Shown here: positions 45,785-58,834 of the stretch, in pieces | How positions within the stretch are numbered: position 1 is the first letter of the stretch | Layout: the number at the start of each line of letters is the position of its first letter | Assembly (NCBI GenBank): GCA_033239525.1 | Contig: BSYO01000014.1 | Location: forward strand, 10,710,021-10,774,020 | Origin: Nepenthes gracilis | Lineage: Eukaryota > Streptophyta > Magnoliopsida > Caryophyllales > Nepenthaceae | Length of the DNA stretch: 64,000 nt | Reading direction: 5' to 3' | The notes under the pieces: model-generated | What the model saw: only the letters and a program-made list of their open reading frames with translations | Told to the model about the DNA's origin: nothing | Database searches by the model: none | Program-made: the position numbers and the translations under genes

Positions 45785-47880
45785 TTGTTCTTCAATTCCC
45801 AACCCAACTTTGCTTCCAATTATTCTTTGATTTCCATGGCTCCTCAAACATCTTCCCTAGGTGTTGCTGATATTTCATCGAACCTCATAATTAAAAAGGT
45901 GCTGGATATATACGAGAGATACAATATTCCCATCGTCATTCCTTTCAAAGTTTCCTCATCGTCCGAGAGTGTTTGTTCTCCAAGACATGGTTTCATTGCT
46001 ATTTATGAAGTTCATTTACAGGAGGGTCTCCACATTTCGTTGGCTAGAACGCTCTACGAAAGAATGGAGATTTTGGAGGTTCCCATTGCCCACCTCCATC
46101 CCAACGCAATAAGGTGGTTGATTTCTCTGTGTGCTTTCTTCCACCATTGGGAGCTTTGTATAGATGCTAGGATTGTTAAAGTCATCTTAAATTTAGATAG
46201 GAAGGTGATTGGATTTTGTTTACCCCTAAAAAGGGATTCAAAATAAGTGGAAGGAATCTAGATTCTGTGAAAGGTTGAGTGACCGATATTTTTTCGTGAC
46301 GGTTCCTTCCAATTGGACCCTTTCCTATGAATGGAAAGACACCAACTCTGCTTACTTTGGCATAGTTTTGGACAATGAAGCATTTGTGTCCAAGCCATTG
46401 ACCAATTTAATTTAGGAGAATGCTACTGAGTTGAGGAAGACGAGCAACTCTCTGACCTCAGGGGTGCTCGCCGAGGTCAAATGGGAAGTTAATATGAGTG
46501 GAGAGGCTATTTCTGATATGCCCTCCCATAGGCAAAAAGGAAAAGTGGGGGTGTTTTTCATTCGCGCCTCTCTGGAAGCAGCGGCTGAAGAGGTAAATTT
46601 CATGGTTCCTATCTCGTCCATTTCATCCTCTACTGCCGTTGTGGATAGGATGGTCGATGAGGCCTATGATCAAATTGCCAAGGTAGATGTTGGCGGGCTG
46701 TCTTAGAGGTCAGACCCAATTCTCTTATCACTAGGTTGCCAAGTTTTTGAAGAAGCGCTTGCATTTATATCGGAGGGTGAGGCTCCCCCAATTGTTTCTA
46801 TAGAAATAAATGACCTTGAGCTTCAAGGCGTGAACGTGGAAGAATCGACTGCTACTTCGTTTATTGCTAAGTACGGGATCTTAGTTTTGGTTAGTTTCTT
46901 ACCCAACGATTCCGTCTCCTCTTGTTGCCCTAGTGGTGGAGCTTATCAATAATGGAGGAGTAATAGAGGAGATGCTTGCCAATAATTGTGGCACTATAAT
47001 GGAGAATCCCGGGCCTTGTCTTTTTCCATCGGAGGTCCAAGAGATGGAGGATGCCCATCTAGTTGGTCTCCTGCTACCGGAGAGTTTCAAAGATTCGGGT
47101 GCTTTTTCAGCCCCCCAGATTTTCACTTCCTCCTCATTGCAATTCTCTGCCTCTCTTTTGTTGGACTCCACTAGTCTTTGAGCCTGAACTATCGCTAGAT
47201 CCCTTTCCTTGCGAGGATTTTTTTACTCAGGAGGTACAACATACTTGATTCTTTATACTTGAATCTTTTCCTGATATTATTGTGTTTGATTGGTATTTTA
47301 TTTGTCTGACAGTCCTAGAAGTTGGTGCGTTTGGTCAAGAATGGGTTGTACAGGTGAGATGCCAAGATTGCTCATCTCTCCCTATTATACACCGTTCCTA
47401 TGGCACTCAAGGAGTTAGAATTTGGGTGGAAGCCACCATAGTCGAGGCTAAGTAGCTTCAAGACCGGGTTGCTTTTCTAGAGTTGTTCGAATGGACGACG
47501 AGATTTCACGATTTATCGAACAAAAACACTGTTGCCATGGATAAGATCGCCTCTTTTGAAGACAAGCGTCAAAAGGCTGAGCGTTGATCAGTTTTTGATG
47601 CAAGTTTGATTGATAATCTCTAAACTAAGTGTCTCGGCTTGAGGGGAAGTCGAGGAGGAGTTTTTAGCCTAACGAGGTTAGTCCCATTTTGAATGTTAGG
47701 TTGCAAGTAGGTATTTCCCTCTATAGGCAGTTTGTCTCCTTGATTGTCCCTAATTTTCGTTTAAGTTGCCTTGACCTGTGGAATTTTGGGGTTTCTCAGA
47801 GTTTTGATATGAAAAATGTTTCAGACCCATGTGAGAACCGGTCATCTAGTCCCTTGTTTGGCCCTCAGCCTTAGGATAAT
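45785..47880 (+). pseudogene. Antisense additional ORF of the Tat element (putative-gypsy-transposon domain)
   Basis: First frame 45785-46246 (a second Met at 45837 gives MAPQTSSLGVAD) includes LDIYERYNIPIVIPF, FIAIYEVHLQEGLHISLA and VPIAHLHPNAIRWLISLCAF. These align with the minus-strand ORF at 1-1132 (YEAHLRSRLRLL, IPIVQLHTNAVRYL), a PF04195-like domain. After a stop the product continues in pieces: 46431-46706 (SLEAAAEEVNFMVPISSISS), 46933-47181 (acidic, MVELINNGGVIEEML), then LKELE- and KIASFEDKRQKAER-like helical segments to about 47880. Antisense extra ORFs between pol and the 3' LTR are a known trait of Tat-lineage elements; function unknown. Confidence 0.7.
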
Positions 47881-48339
47881 CAAGTCACTCATGCCTCAAC
47901 GGTATAAACTTGGTGGGTTTTCTTTTTGTACAGAGTTGGAATTTTTAGATTGTACATATGTAAACACGGGTATTGAATAAATTAGCTAAATTTCTGATAT
48001 TGTTTCTATTGTATCATATTTTTATTCAATGGAATCTTCATTTGCTGGCTGGGTGGTCTTACCGTCATTACTAGGCTTAGTTGGACCTTTGTCCATAAAT
48101 CATGTATGACTGATGGCACCTATCTCATGGAAGGGCATTATGAAATTCATGTTGAAAAGCCCCCTGTGATTTTTGTTAGCTGAACATAATTCAATATTTG
48201 ATTAGACCTTTCACAAGGAATTGGATGTTCAGTCCTAAAGCTTCTAAGTTTCGGAAGCAATTATCATCATTTGACCACACTTTGGGTCATATGATTGTAT
48301 TAACTAGTGTCACGACTGCATTTTTATATGAAACATTTT

Positions 48340-49429
48340 AGCTGGCGAGGGATGTAATCCCCACTTATCTAACTTAGGGTTAGTCATGGTTATATTGAAT
48401 CATGCAAGCACACAAATGAGCAATAATATGCAAATGATCGATATAAAACTTAATCTTATTAAAATGATAAAATATATCATACAAGCACCCCATAAGTTGT
48501 AACTGAGATGTACCTTCAACATCATTACATTCGAGGGTGGGGTTACTAGTAATACTTTTGGAGGTGAAGGGCGTTCCATACCCTTGGGAATAATTTTTTG
48601 TTTTGGGTGCATAGTTCATACACACCACTTAGAGGACGGCTAACACTAGGAACTGTTCTTTCCAATTGGGGGATAGCTTATTCCTATTGACAATCTTATC
48701 TGTAGCCTTAATATTCCTCAGAACTAGATCCCTTACTTTAAATTGCCACGTCTTCATCTTTTTATTGTAGTATCATACTACTCATTGCCGGTAAGCAGTT
48801 GCTTGTAGTCTTGCCGTATCCTTGACTTCTTTGAGTACGTCTAGATTCTCTCTTAGGAGCTGAGAATTGCGATATGGGTTGAAAATTTTCACGTGGCAGT
48901 TGGGCAGTCCAATCTCCACCAGGACGACATCTTTAGTCTCATAACATAGGTTGAAGAGTGTTTCCTAAGTTAGTTCTCTTGGGGTTGTCTAATAGGACTA
49001 TAGCATAAATGGGAGCACGTTTACCCAATAGCCCCTCACGCCCTTCAGCTTTGTTTTCAGCCCATGTAATAAGGTTCAATTGGTCACTTTCACTTTCCCA
49101 TTTGCTTGGAGGCAAGCAACGGAGGTATAAACTAATCTAATGCCGAAAATCATGTAGTACTCAATGAATCTTTTTTATTGGTCACTATAACCTGGGATAT
49201 TCCAAACCTATAAATGATACCCTGGCACACGAATTCAGTCACATTTTATTCAGCAATCTTTACTAGCGGAGAGACTTCTACCCACATTGTAAAATATTCT
49301 ATCGCGACTATGACAAACTTCCTTTGCTTCTCAACAAGTAGGAACTGGCCTAGTATTTCAACCCCCACTTTGCAAATAGCTAGAGCGACTAAAGGGTCTA
49401 AAGTTTAATATAAGGCTAATGAGAAATGT
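48340..49429 (-). pseudogene. Tat integrase, core and C-terminus
   Basis: The minus strand reads VGVEILGQFLLVEKQ, then RKFVIVAIEYFTMWVEVSPL (first catalytic region, with Glu where Asp is usual) and IIYRFGISQVIVTNKKDS (second catalytic region, with Asn for Asp). After a shift come GLPTAT-like, YRNSQLLRENLDVLKEV, KTWQFKVRDLVLRN and LSPNWKEQFLVL, the C-terminal DNA-binding part. Catalytically dead. It continues beyond nested LTR C with the HHCC-finger end DTIEFTKRCENC at about 51500-51471. Confidence 0.75.
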
Positions 49430-51470
49430 TGTCATGAATTTGACAACTATGACGGACTACGTTCCTAAATTCATCATAAATCTTGACATAATCTAATTAT
49501 TCTTTAATTTAATGTTAGTAATTCAACTAATTGGATATGAATTTTCTTACTGATACCACAATTTCAATAAATAACTCACACTTCATATACACAAAATCTA
49601 ATATATATATCACATCATCTGTGGCTCTAACACAGGTCTAGCAACAATAGAATATCAAACTTAATTAAGGAAAAGATGCCATTCATACTCAAATTTGCGG
49701 TAGCAGAAATCATCCATGGTGCATAACCAAAAGTTTTATACTGAATATCATGTCCAAACATTCATATTCTGCGATGCATGCTTACAAAACCAAAACTTCT
49801 GTAGCATTCCCACACTAACCCATAAATTTAGTCAAAGAGAAAATAACTTCTGATATAATATATAATATTTAAGAACATAACACAAATGCCTCCGATTTTC
49901 ACTCTTATTTGTCGGGTATAAACTCGTGCACTTTATCTGAAGGGTTAATAAAAATAGTAAGAGAGTGAGATAAATGCTTAACAAGGCACTATACATAACA
50001 AAGAACATGCATATACATATTTATACTTAAAATTATATTGTAGGAGGTAAAAATCGTATAGGATGAAATAACATAAACATGAATGCAAGTTTCTGGTTTA
50101 TTATCTTATTTTTCTTCTTATCATTAGCCATTAAAACATGCTTTTTATTCTTTCTTATTGTTATCTGCCAAAACATACTAAATACTTACTTTTTTTTAGG
50201 GATCAGAGCCAATAGGCTTCACTAACTAAAAAACCGATTCATTGAAGTTTGATTATATTTTTTCTTCACACAATCAAGGGTGTAACCACCTATTCAAGAC
50301 TCAGAGGTGGGCCATCTATATTTATCTCTATAGACAGGGCCAAAATCACCTCGTGGTAACAAACTTTCAGACAGCAATCCTTCACTATAATATATTAAAA
50401 CATGCCAAAATATATTATCTATTGAACAATCCTTAATTTAGTTTATTTACTTTCTTTATTTAAGGAAAACTATACACTTCACTTCTTAGTAATTGATTCT
50501 CAACATTTTGGAGAACGGTTCATCTTTTCTTAATATAAATATAAAGTTTTCTTTTCCATTTTAATACTATTATATACATTTTTGTCATAATGATTTTATA
50601 AAATATGAAATATAAAGTAAAACATACAGAAGAGAATTAGAAAGTTTAGTACAATTTTAATAAATATGCAGTATATAATCAAATATATAGTATATCTTAG
50701 GCATATAACATAACATGTAATACTTAAAAATTGATAACTTCAAAGTATAAACCTGTAGGAACCATTATTATACTCTACATATGAAAAAAAAAAAGGAAAT
50801 ACTACACATAATTGTGATACATATACTTAAACATAAGTTCTTGATAAATTTCATTATAAAATCATAAAAAATCAATAAATATGCATATTTTTCACACTTT
50901 TACTTCAAAATCAGTTTGGATAAGTATTAGAATGATAATATTCAAAAAATATAAATAATTAACAACAAAGGAAAGAGGGAGCTTAGGGTGCACTTGCCTC
51001 AACCTAATTTATCAAAATCTTTACTCCGATCGTTCTAACTTGCTACCAGATGTCATTCCCTCTCTTCTATCTCTTCTTGTCTCTCCCTTTGACCTTTCTC
51101 TCTCTTTATTTTCTCTCTCTCTCCTCCACAACTTAAAATGCATTGAACAATAATCCTCTACGGTAACTTATAATAGACTTGCGCTCAAGTGGTGCTCAAG
51201 TGTGGCTCGGGCATGGGCCATTCTATTTTTTGTGCCTAGGGCATGGTGGGGCACACCTCGGGCATGCTCGGTACTACTTTCCTCACCAAAGGCATGCCGA
51301 GGGCACACCTCAGGCAATCTATAGTGCCAGCCCCGAGCCAAATGGCCAACTCATTTGATTCGTAATTTTATTCCTTTTTGATCTAATTTTTTTATATCTT
51401 TTGACTTTAATTTTAATTATATTTTCTTAATTAATTACAATTAACATAAGATAGAAACTCAATCCTTACA
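49430..51470 (-). mobile_element. Solo LTR C inserted in the Tat integrase
   Basis: About 2.04 kb; the minus strand starts TGTAAGGATTGAG and ends TTCATGACA. The integrase finger ends at its right side and the core begins at its left side, so the insertion is clear. Flanks AATGT/ATTTT agree at three of five bases, a worn duplication at best. The shared CAG-ended module is at 49936-49986, and a GC-richer block with CTCAAGTG/CTCGGGCATG motifs at 51180-51340 precedes CT repeats at 51095-51125. No coding region. Confidence 0.65.
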
Positions 51471-52600
51471 ATTTTCACATCTCTTAGTGAACTCTATAGT
51501 GTCCTTTTTCTTGGTCTGCTAGAAATAGCCCAACCGCATAACCTTGAATGCCTGGTTCTTTCCCCTATGTGTAATCTAAAAGTGCCAATGTGTACCTCGC
51601 TTAAAGTATAATCAGCCTCAGAGAGTGTCAAACATGCATGTAAGGGATGGAATAGTCTCTTCTATATAGTTTTCAATCCATGAGGGTGTACCACATGGCC
51701 GTTTCTTTATGTTTTTAGCTTTGACTGGATCCCTCGATAACAAACCATCTTCGAGGTACTTCCTATATGGCATCATCTAAGTCACCTCATTTGAGTGTGG
51801 GAGTATATTGTTTGAGACATCTATGCTTAGGTTCCATGAGCACTTCTCTCATTTTCCTCGCATATTGCTCAGGGTTCCCAAATGCGGCTATTTTAGCCAC
51901 TTGTCGGTCTTCTAATTGTCCTCTCTCAGGATTTGGCGACCTCCACTTTATTGAAAAATGCTAGGAGATTCTTTACTTTGATGAGATATTTTACCAAACA
52001 TGGATTAGATGCTTCAAAATTTTTGAGCACTTGGTTTACTACCAACTTAGAGTCACTATGAACGATCAAATTCTTTACTGGACATTCCTTTACAAGTTTA
52101 AGTCTAACTAATAACGCTTCATACTTGATTGTGTTGTTAGTGCTTGAAACCTGAATGTCATCGAGTACTTTACTTTAAATCTGTCTAGTGTCACTAGGAC
52201 TATTCCGGCCTTGCTTCCTGATTAACAGGATTACCCGTTAACACAAAATCCATGTTGGAATTTCCTCACCAGGAGGCATGTGTTCCCCTTTACTTGAATT
52301 TTCTAAAAGTGGGGTTGTTGTTTTGACTATAAAATTCGTAAGAGCTTGTCCTCTGATAGATGGTAATGCTTGGAACTCTATGTCAAACTCGCCTAATTTC
52401 ACAACCCATTTTATCAATCGTCTAGATATTTCTGACCTTTGCAAAATCTCCTTCAATGGCTGGTTAGTTAAGGTGACAATCTTGTGCACCTGGAAGTATA
52501 GATGTAAGTTTTCTCTCAGCGGGATTAAATCTAGTGTAATCCTCTCGGCTTGTAAATATCAAGTCTCGGTGCCTGTCATGATCTGGTTGATGTAGTAAAT
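51471..52600 (-). pseudogene. Tat RNase H and integrase start
   Basis: At 52489-52238 the minus frame reads IVTLTNQPLKEILQRSEISR, RLIKWVVKLGEFDIEF and RGQALTNFIVKTT, the typical Tat RT/RNase H junction. It is followed by decayed RNase H to about 51700 and the integrase finger end at 51471. Stops and shifts throughout. Confidence 0.75.
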
Positions 52601-53714
52601 CAATCGTTATATGTCAGATTATTGCCTGACCAGAACTAAGCTTAGTGATATATCTAAGATGGCCAAGTAAAAATATAATTCATTGCCTTCTTTAGGAAAA
52701 GATAAGAGTAGGGGATTGCCAAGGTATTCCTCTAACTCTTGAAAAGTCGATTGACAATTCTTTTGTCCAATGGAACCTATTCATTTGGCCCCACACAAAG
52801 CCATAAAGAAGGAAAGGTACTTCTCACATGATTTTGCCATGAATCTAGACAGTGTGGCCAATCTCTTGGTTAATTTTTAAGCTTTTTCTAAGGACTGAGG
52901 TAGATTCATATCAATGATTACTTTGATTTTGTCCAGGTTACCTCTATCCTTCTATGAGATACTATGAAGTTGAGAAATTTTTCAAAAGTCACTCCAAACA
53001 CATTTTATCATATTGAATTTATTTGGTGTGCTCAGAGCACCCTAAGAACTTTGGTTAGGTCTTGAATATGGTCATTGGTTAGTACTCTTTTGATGAGCAT
53101 GTCATCCACATACATATCAATATTTCATCTTATTTGAGCTTCGAGCATCTTGTTGACCAGTATTCGATATGTCGTTCCTACGTTTTTGGATCGAAGAGTA
53201 TGACTGTACAGCAATAGATTCCCTGATCGGTCATCAACGAAGTTATTTATTCATCTTTCAGACTCATTTGGATCTAATTGTATCCTAAATAAGTATCCAT
53301 GAAACTTAACAATTGATAACCAGAAGTTGAATCCACTAGTATATCGTTCATTGGTAGCCGAAAGCTGTCATTTGGACATGCCTTATTCACATTCATAAAG
53401 TTGATGCACATCCTCCATTTTTCATTACTCTTTTTCATAAAGACAAAGTTCGACAACTAATTTGGATGCTGCACGTCCCTTATGAATCTTACATTGAATA
53501 GTTTCTTGACCTTTTCCCTCATAACAATGAGCTTTTTTATGGAAATCAGACTCAACTTGTGAACAATTATCTTAGTTGGTATCCTCGGCATATCCACTGG
53601 TGTCCATACAAATACATTAAAATTTTTGTGAAGGAATTCCATTAACTGTCCTCGTAAGTGACAGGGAAGAGAACTATTGATTTGAACATACTTCTCTGGC
53701 TCATTTGGATCCAA
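52600..53714 (-). pseudogene. Tat reverse transcriptase
   Basis: 53714-53457 reads PEKYVQINSSLPCHLRGQL, NFNVFVWTPVDMPRIPTKII and KKLFNVRFIRDV. 53456-53274 reads KSNEKWRMCINFMNVNKACP, NDSFRLPMNDILVD and FMDTYLGYN, the conserved first half of Tat RT. The catalytic Asp-Asp region (about 53110-53080) is decayed: the minus strand shows IDMYVDDMLIKRVLT in one frame, so the YVDD-like box can still be read. Confidence 0.8.
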
Positions 53715-53929
53715 AGGGATTTACAATGTGGATTTACTGGGATAGCCTTATTGTAACATAATTTCATCTCAAAGGTCAGACTCCTTAATCAACTGGCTTG
53801 ATACAGATTGGCCTATCTAAGTTAGGTAATATGTTCAACCTATGACTTGATCACCTCGCACTTCCACTACCCAAATGGGGTCATAAATTCCATTTTTAAG
53901 TGTGATATGGATGTTACTACATTGAAAGC

Positions 53930-54310
53930 CACCAGGCAAGGTCGGCCTAATATGACATTATAGATCCAGGATACATCTACTAATAGGGACATTAATATCT
54001 AGGAAATGATTTTTGAGTATGTTCATAGTGTAACTTCCAACTTGGATGATTTTTGGATCGGTATGGGTGTGTTATCTAACCAGTACAAGGGGCCTTCAGC
54101 CAATCTCATATGGTTCCATTTTAGTCCAAACTTAAACAAAGCATCGAGGTAAAGCAAATTTCAAGAATTTTCATTATTAATAAAGATTCATTTCAATTGG
54201 CAGTTGATGACAACTTTTGAAATGAGTGAGGATACACCAAAAGGATCGGAGTAGAGAGTAATTACATAAGCCATATCACTATCAATAAAACTAATAATAT
54301 CATTCCCTAC
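53930..54310 (-). pseudogene. Tat protease region
   Basis: The minus strand reads DMAYVITLYSDPFG, LISKVVINCQLK, then INNEN in place of the DNGSS active site, NLLYLDALFKFGLK, and RLAEGPLYWLDN. Position between Gag knuckle and RT and the LLYLDAL..GL pattern support protease; the active-site Asp is lost. Confidence 0.55.
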
Positions 54311-54399
54311 TCCTATCTTTTGCCTCTTGTTGGAAGAATCTTCTCAAGATGATCCGAAACTTTATTTCTAGAAGGCCTTGTGGAGATCATATTCAACAC

Positions 54400-55933
54400 T
54401 CTGTGTTGTCATTGCTGGTATTACCAAGAGCATGTCCTAGGTTTTCCAGATACTTATTGATGTATCCCTTTTGAATAAGGGTCTCGGTATCTTTCTATAG
54501 AATTTGACATTCCTCGGTGTTGTGGCCCAAAAGTTAATGGTAAAAACAATACTTCAACTAGTCTCATTCCTCTAGGTTTTTCATTAGCTTTGGCCATTTC
54601 AAAAATTTTTTACTCCGAATCTACATTAGGATGTTAGTTCGGCTGCCATTCAGATGGGTGAGATTCAATGGTTTGTATTTCCTTCTGACTCTCGAATAAG
54701 TCTTCTATTGCTTCCGAGGAACTCGGGTGGAGGAGTTATCGTTGTTCCTTCTCTTTCCACTAGTCGATCTCAGATGGTGATATGAGTGCGCTAACTACTT
54801 TGCTTCATTGGCCTCGTTGGGGGTAATGCACACTCAAGTTATAGTTTCTACCTCAAGGAACGTCTTTGGTTCCTGCTAAAAAAATCAAATATTTAAAAAA
54901 TTTACCTGATTGTCCAATAGTCATGAAGGAGCTCAACTTCACATCATCAGTGAGTTTAGATATGCATCGAGTCTTGGCATTGAATCTGGCTAACAAGCGC
55001 TTCAAACTTTTATTTGGACCTTATTATATTCTGATAAGGTGTCACAACTACTTTTTCTCCCTCCTATTGGAAGCAAATTGAGATAGAAACTTGTAGACCT
55101 ACTCTTGGAAGGACTGAACAAATTTGGCGCTAGTTGATAAAACAAAATCTGAATAACCCCTTTTAGGGTTAAAGGGAAGTAAAGGCACAAGGTGAGGTCT
55201 TTAAGGCCTAGGAATCCCAATAAGGTTTGAAAGTGATCCAATTGATTAGAATTTTTATTATAGAATTTTAGGGTTGGCATCTTAGACTTAAGAGGTAGTC
55301 AATGCATGCTGATCTCCCTAGTAAATGGAGACCTGCCCAATTCGGTGGAGTGGTTGATCATATTTTCACGAAACAATTGTTCAATTCTTCTGATTCTTTC
55401 TTCCACCTTAGAGGTGGATGCAATTCTTTTGGTATTGAGGAATGTCCTCAACTCAAAATAGTTGGTCGACACGTGAAGGCCTATCGGTTTGGAATGTTTT
55501 TTAGTAGGCTGATGCATGATACTTTATCCCGGGTTGATGGTCGCCCCGTGTCTCATGAGTAGCGTGGGTTTTGCCTCTTAGGACTCTCTTCCTTGGTCTC
55601 GAAGTTAAGATGGTCTTTGACTCAGGATGGAATTTTTTGAGAGGCTTCTCACTCCTCTAAGACTTTGGGTTGTTGCGGCATTCCCTTGGAGGCATGCTTC
55701 TTCCCCTTACTCCTCCCGGAGATGGAGGCCTAGGAATCGAGGGTTGAAACTCCAAGTGTGTACCCCCCAAGCTTGTCTCAGAGAGATTTGAGTATCTTTG
55801 ACATGGTGCCGACCTAAGTCACCGAGGACTCCACATTTATGTTCGTCGGTTAACTAACATCCTCTTAGCTACCCTTTGTTGGGTTGTTGCCACGTGAAGT
55901 GATGTCATTGGGGAGAAGACTTGTCTGAGCCAT
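54400..55933 (-). pseudogene. Tat gag
   Basis: ATG at 55933 (MAQTSLLPNDIT), 68 bp after the primer site. The capsid at 55280-55002 reads MPTLKFYNKNSNQLDHFQTL, TLCLYFPLTLKGVIQILFYQ and DTLSEYNKVQ. A knuckle-like KYCFYH..LGHNTEECQ segment and LIQKGYINKYL lie at about 54545-54440. Stops interrupt the N-terminus. Length is close to a normal Tat Gag. Confidence 0.75.
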
Positions 55934-56000
55934 GGTATAAATATTGGTTCTTCTCGCTATGAGATTTAGACTGGTGGTGAGAACAGGTGGCTTGATCACG

Positions 56001-56018
56001 TTCCCACAGACGGCGCTA
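56001..56018 (-). other. Primer-binding site of the Tat element
   Basis: TAGCGCCGTCTGTGGGAA on the minus strand, one base after the LTR end ATGCATCA. One change from the GGCGCCGTCTGTGGGAA type used by Tat elements. Confidence 0.7.
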
Positions 56019-56019
56019 A

Positions 56020-56744
56020 TGATGCATTCCAAAAACCCAGATTATTGTACAAGTTAGAGAACCGGGTGAATTCTTCGGTTGATTTGAGTGATAGTAGGTC
56101 GGTCTTCGTGACCGAAAATCTTTACCTTGTGCATCACAACAAACTAAATGAGAAATTAGAAGTATACGAGTTTCGCTTTCTAATATATCTTCTAATACTC
56201 AAATTAGCGATCTTTCTCAAGAAAATAGAAAGATACAGAAGGAAAGCATAAATTACAAGAGGAAGGGAGTGAGTGTGAGCTAGGACAACTTGACTCCTTT
56301 TATTTGAATGCCTTTTTTGCTTGTTTATCTTTTGCAGTCCTTGATGAGAATTCTTTTCCTTTGATTTGGGAAGATTTATATTTATAGCCAGGGTTCTAAT
56401 CAATTAATAAGCCTGAAATTTCTACCTATATTAGAAAGCATTTCATGATAGTGAATGGAATGCACTATTTTTAGAGTGTAACGGCCTTTTGAATTAATTT
56501 GAAAATCATTTGGCTATTAATGTGGGTACTATTTTGGTTAACTCTAGATTAGATTATTTACTGGTATATTATTATCCATCGATTGACTATAACTATTCAT
56601 CGGGTTTAAATAACCTGTTTAATGCCCTACATAGCCATTATTTAGAAGGTTAGATTAGTTTTATAGTCCCATATCTGGGCCATTGATGCTTGGTCACTAC
56701 TTTAACTTTGCATTGGACCAACTTGCTTTGAGCCATACCTAACA
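56020..56744 (-). repeat. 5' LTR of the Tat element
   Basis: 725 bp; the minus strand starts TGTTAGGTATGGCTC and ends GGAATGCATCA. TATA-like TATAAATATAAATC on the minus strand near 56374-56387. Confidence 0.85.
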
Positions 56745-58330
56745 AAATTATAATATGAGATAAATTAATAATTATTCGAGATTCAACAACTTATCATATC
56801 TACGACTTAAAAGGTACACAATAACAAAACATTAGGAATGCAATTTGGATTTCATCAAATTTGATTATCAGCAATGCTATAGGTTTCATTGAACCTATCT
56901 CAACAAAAATTTTAACTGTATGAAGTGTCATAAAATCTCCTTGGATCTTATACGCCACTATAAACTAATAATTACGTGCCCATCTTTAATAGATGAGTAA
57001 ATCCATGAGTTACTAGTGTTCGCAAGTTTAGTAAGTAATTAATTCTATAATCTCATAATATCTTGTCACTTATAATATACAAGTATCGATCTCAATCCAC
57101 ATGAATAATAATCCCGTTACCCTACTGGGCAACTCAGAGTATGACTTGTACGTATTCGTATGATCTACTATGAAACACGTCCAAACGGGTACAGAATACT
57201 CTATTTTTATTACAAGTTAAACCCAGCACCCCCTTTGATACAATATTTATCAATATCTCATGCACAATATTCAGTAGACTATAAACATCCCTCCATATGA
57301 CCTCAATCTTTCGATATATGAAAATCAATTTCAGATAATTATCATTTCAAATAATTATAATTATAGATAAAATCTCCTATACATTAACCATTGATGGTTA
57401 AGAAAATCACATAAGCGAACGCGAAGAATAGACTATCGGAATTTTATCAGAAGAATCCGAGAATAATTAATTATCTAACAAAATTATAAACATATACCTA
57501 ATCTTTTGGCCTATTCCTATGTACGATTCTTGTTACTAGGGCCACAACTTAACCCTTAATTGACACAACTGGACAAAGCTTATGATAATTAAACTCGTCC
57601 CAATTTTTATCCCACATGATTCCGACGAAATTAGGATATACATTCAACCTCATTCTTGCAATTAAAATATATGAATACATGCACACACACCTAACTCGCC
57701 CCCACCCCTCCAACAACACGCACGCACACACACATATACACACTGCAAGTATATACTAATATACAAATACACACACCCTTTTTTACACGTATTCATATAT
57801 ACATATATGTATATGCCCTACATTATTACATGCATATACAAGTACATGACCCGTATAATACACCCACATGCTTTTATAAACTGCTTAATATACACATATA
57901 AATTTATATACATTGTACACAATATTATACGTATATTTATCTATTCTCACTCGAAGACTCTCTGACTCTCCGTTTACACACCTGGATCCCGAAATCAGTC
58001 CTCACTTTGTCCACTTATTGAAACTGCAGCACGCCCAAAATAGAGAATGGAGCCCTGTTTTTCAATTCCACTTCCAACCCAAATACAACCAATTCCCATA
58101 AAAATTTAGGCAACTAAACACCAAATTTTAACATTAGTAAAGAAGAATCACAATTGATTTCAAGAAAGGAAGCAGAATACTTGCCATATAAGAGACATTT
58201 TACTTGAAAAAGAAGGAATAATTTTACTTGCCTGATTTAATGATAAATACTGGTGGTGGCTTAAAATTGTGGCAATGGACAACCGAAGCTTCCTCTTCGA
58301 TGACAGCAGCAGCAGTAGTGACAGCAATGC
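56745..58330. other. Region between Tat and Reina elements
   Basis: AT-rich with an (AC/TA)-rich low-complexity zone at 57670-57900. The ends of promoter-like segments (TTTACTTGCCTGATTTAATG near 58220) recall the TACTTGCC motif beside the GC blocks of LTRs A, C and E, so part may be another long minus-strand LTR split by the Tat insertion. Not provable by eye. No gene seen. Confidence 0.3.
57670..57740. repeat. Imperfect (CA)n tract
   Basis: CACACACAC-rich stretch interrupted by C-rich CCCCCACCCCTCC, followed by (TA/CA) mixtures to about 57900. Confidence 0.8.
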
Positions 58331-58834
58331 TGATGTAGATACTCATGCAATCGACTATGACTATAGCACAGGAAGGAACTATTTGAGGTGGAAAAAAGGG
58401 AAGGGAAGGGGAGTTCTGACAGAGAGAGGGCTTGAGAGAGCGAGAGAGAGAGATTGAGAAGAGTCGTGAGAAAGAGAAGATTAACTGAGTATATTCTATT
58501 TTCCAATAGGAGTAGTAGTGGGCTTTTATATAGTAAAGGGCTGTGGCGCCTGTGGCCTAGCAGAGCAAATATAAAATAGAAATGCAAACAACAGCAGAAA
58601 TTGAAAACAATAGTAGAAAGGGAAAGTGCAACGCATAACAAAGTGAACATGTGGGGGCAGAAAAGTTATAATAGAAATAAAGTGAATGTGCAGGTGTAGA
58701 GAAGTTATAACAAAAATAATTAAATATAATCTTTAAATTTAGAAGGTAGCTAAATTTCTTAAGTCCTCCTTCTGACAGTAGTCAGGTGATGAGATACCGA
58801 AACGTTTGAGGGTATATTGATGAGCTTCATAACA
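58331..58834 (-). repeat. 3' LTR of the Reina element
   Basis: Aligns with 63483-63991 throughout (TATAAAAG core promoter on the minus strand at 58523-58532, GA-rich block at 58395-58455). The minus-strand frame 58650-58261 is inside this LTR and not a gene. Confidence 0.85.

Larger units (their letters stand above)
43891..56744 (-). mobile_element. Tat-lineage gypsy retrotransposon with antisense ORF and nested solo LTR C
   Basis: 12,854 bp with perfect AAATT duplications (43886-43890, 56745-56749). The 5' LTR is on the right (56020-56744) and the 3' LTR on the left (43891-44611), about 720 bp each. The primer-site region TAGCGCCGTCTGTGGGAA (minus, 56001-56018) is of the Tat type. On the minus strand come Gag (55933-54400), protease (about 54310-53930), RT (53714-52600), RNase H (52490-51700) and integrase (51500 and 49429-48340). 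Beyond pol, on the plus strand, is the extra ORF (45785-47880). All domains are decayed. Confidence 0.9.

Noticed and set aside
58261..58650. 129-codon minus-strand frame
   Set aside because: Lies within the 3' LTR of the Reina element and its flank; Ser/Leu-rich product comes from the CT repeat. The other LTR copy does not keep the frame.
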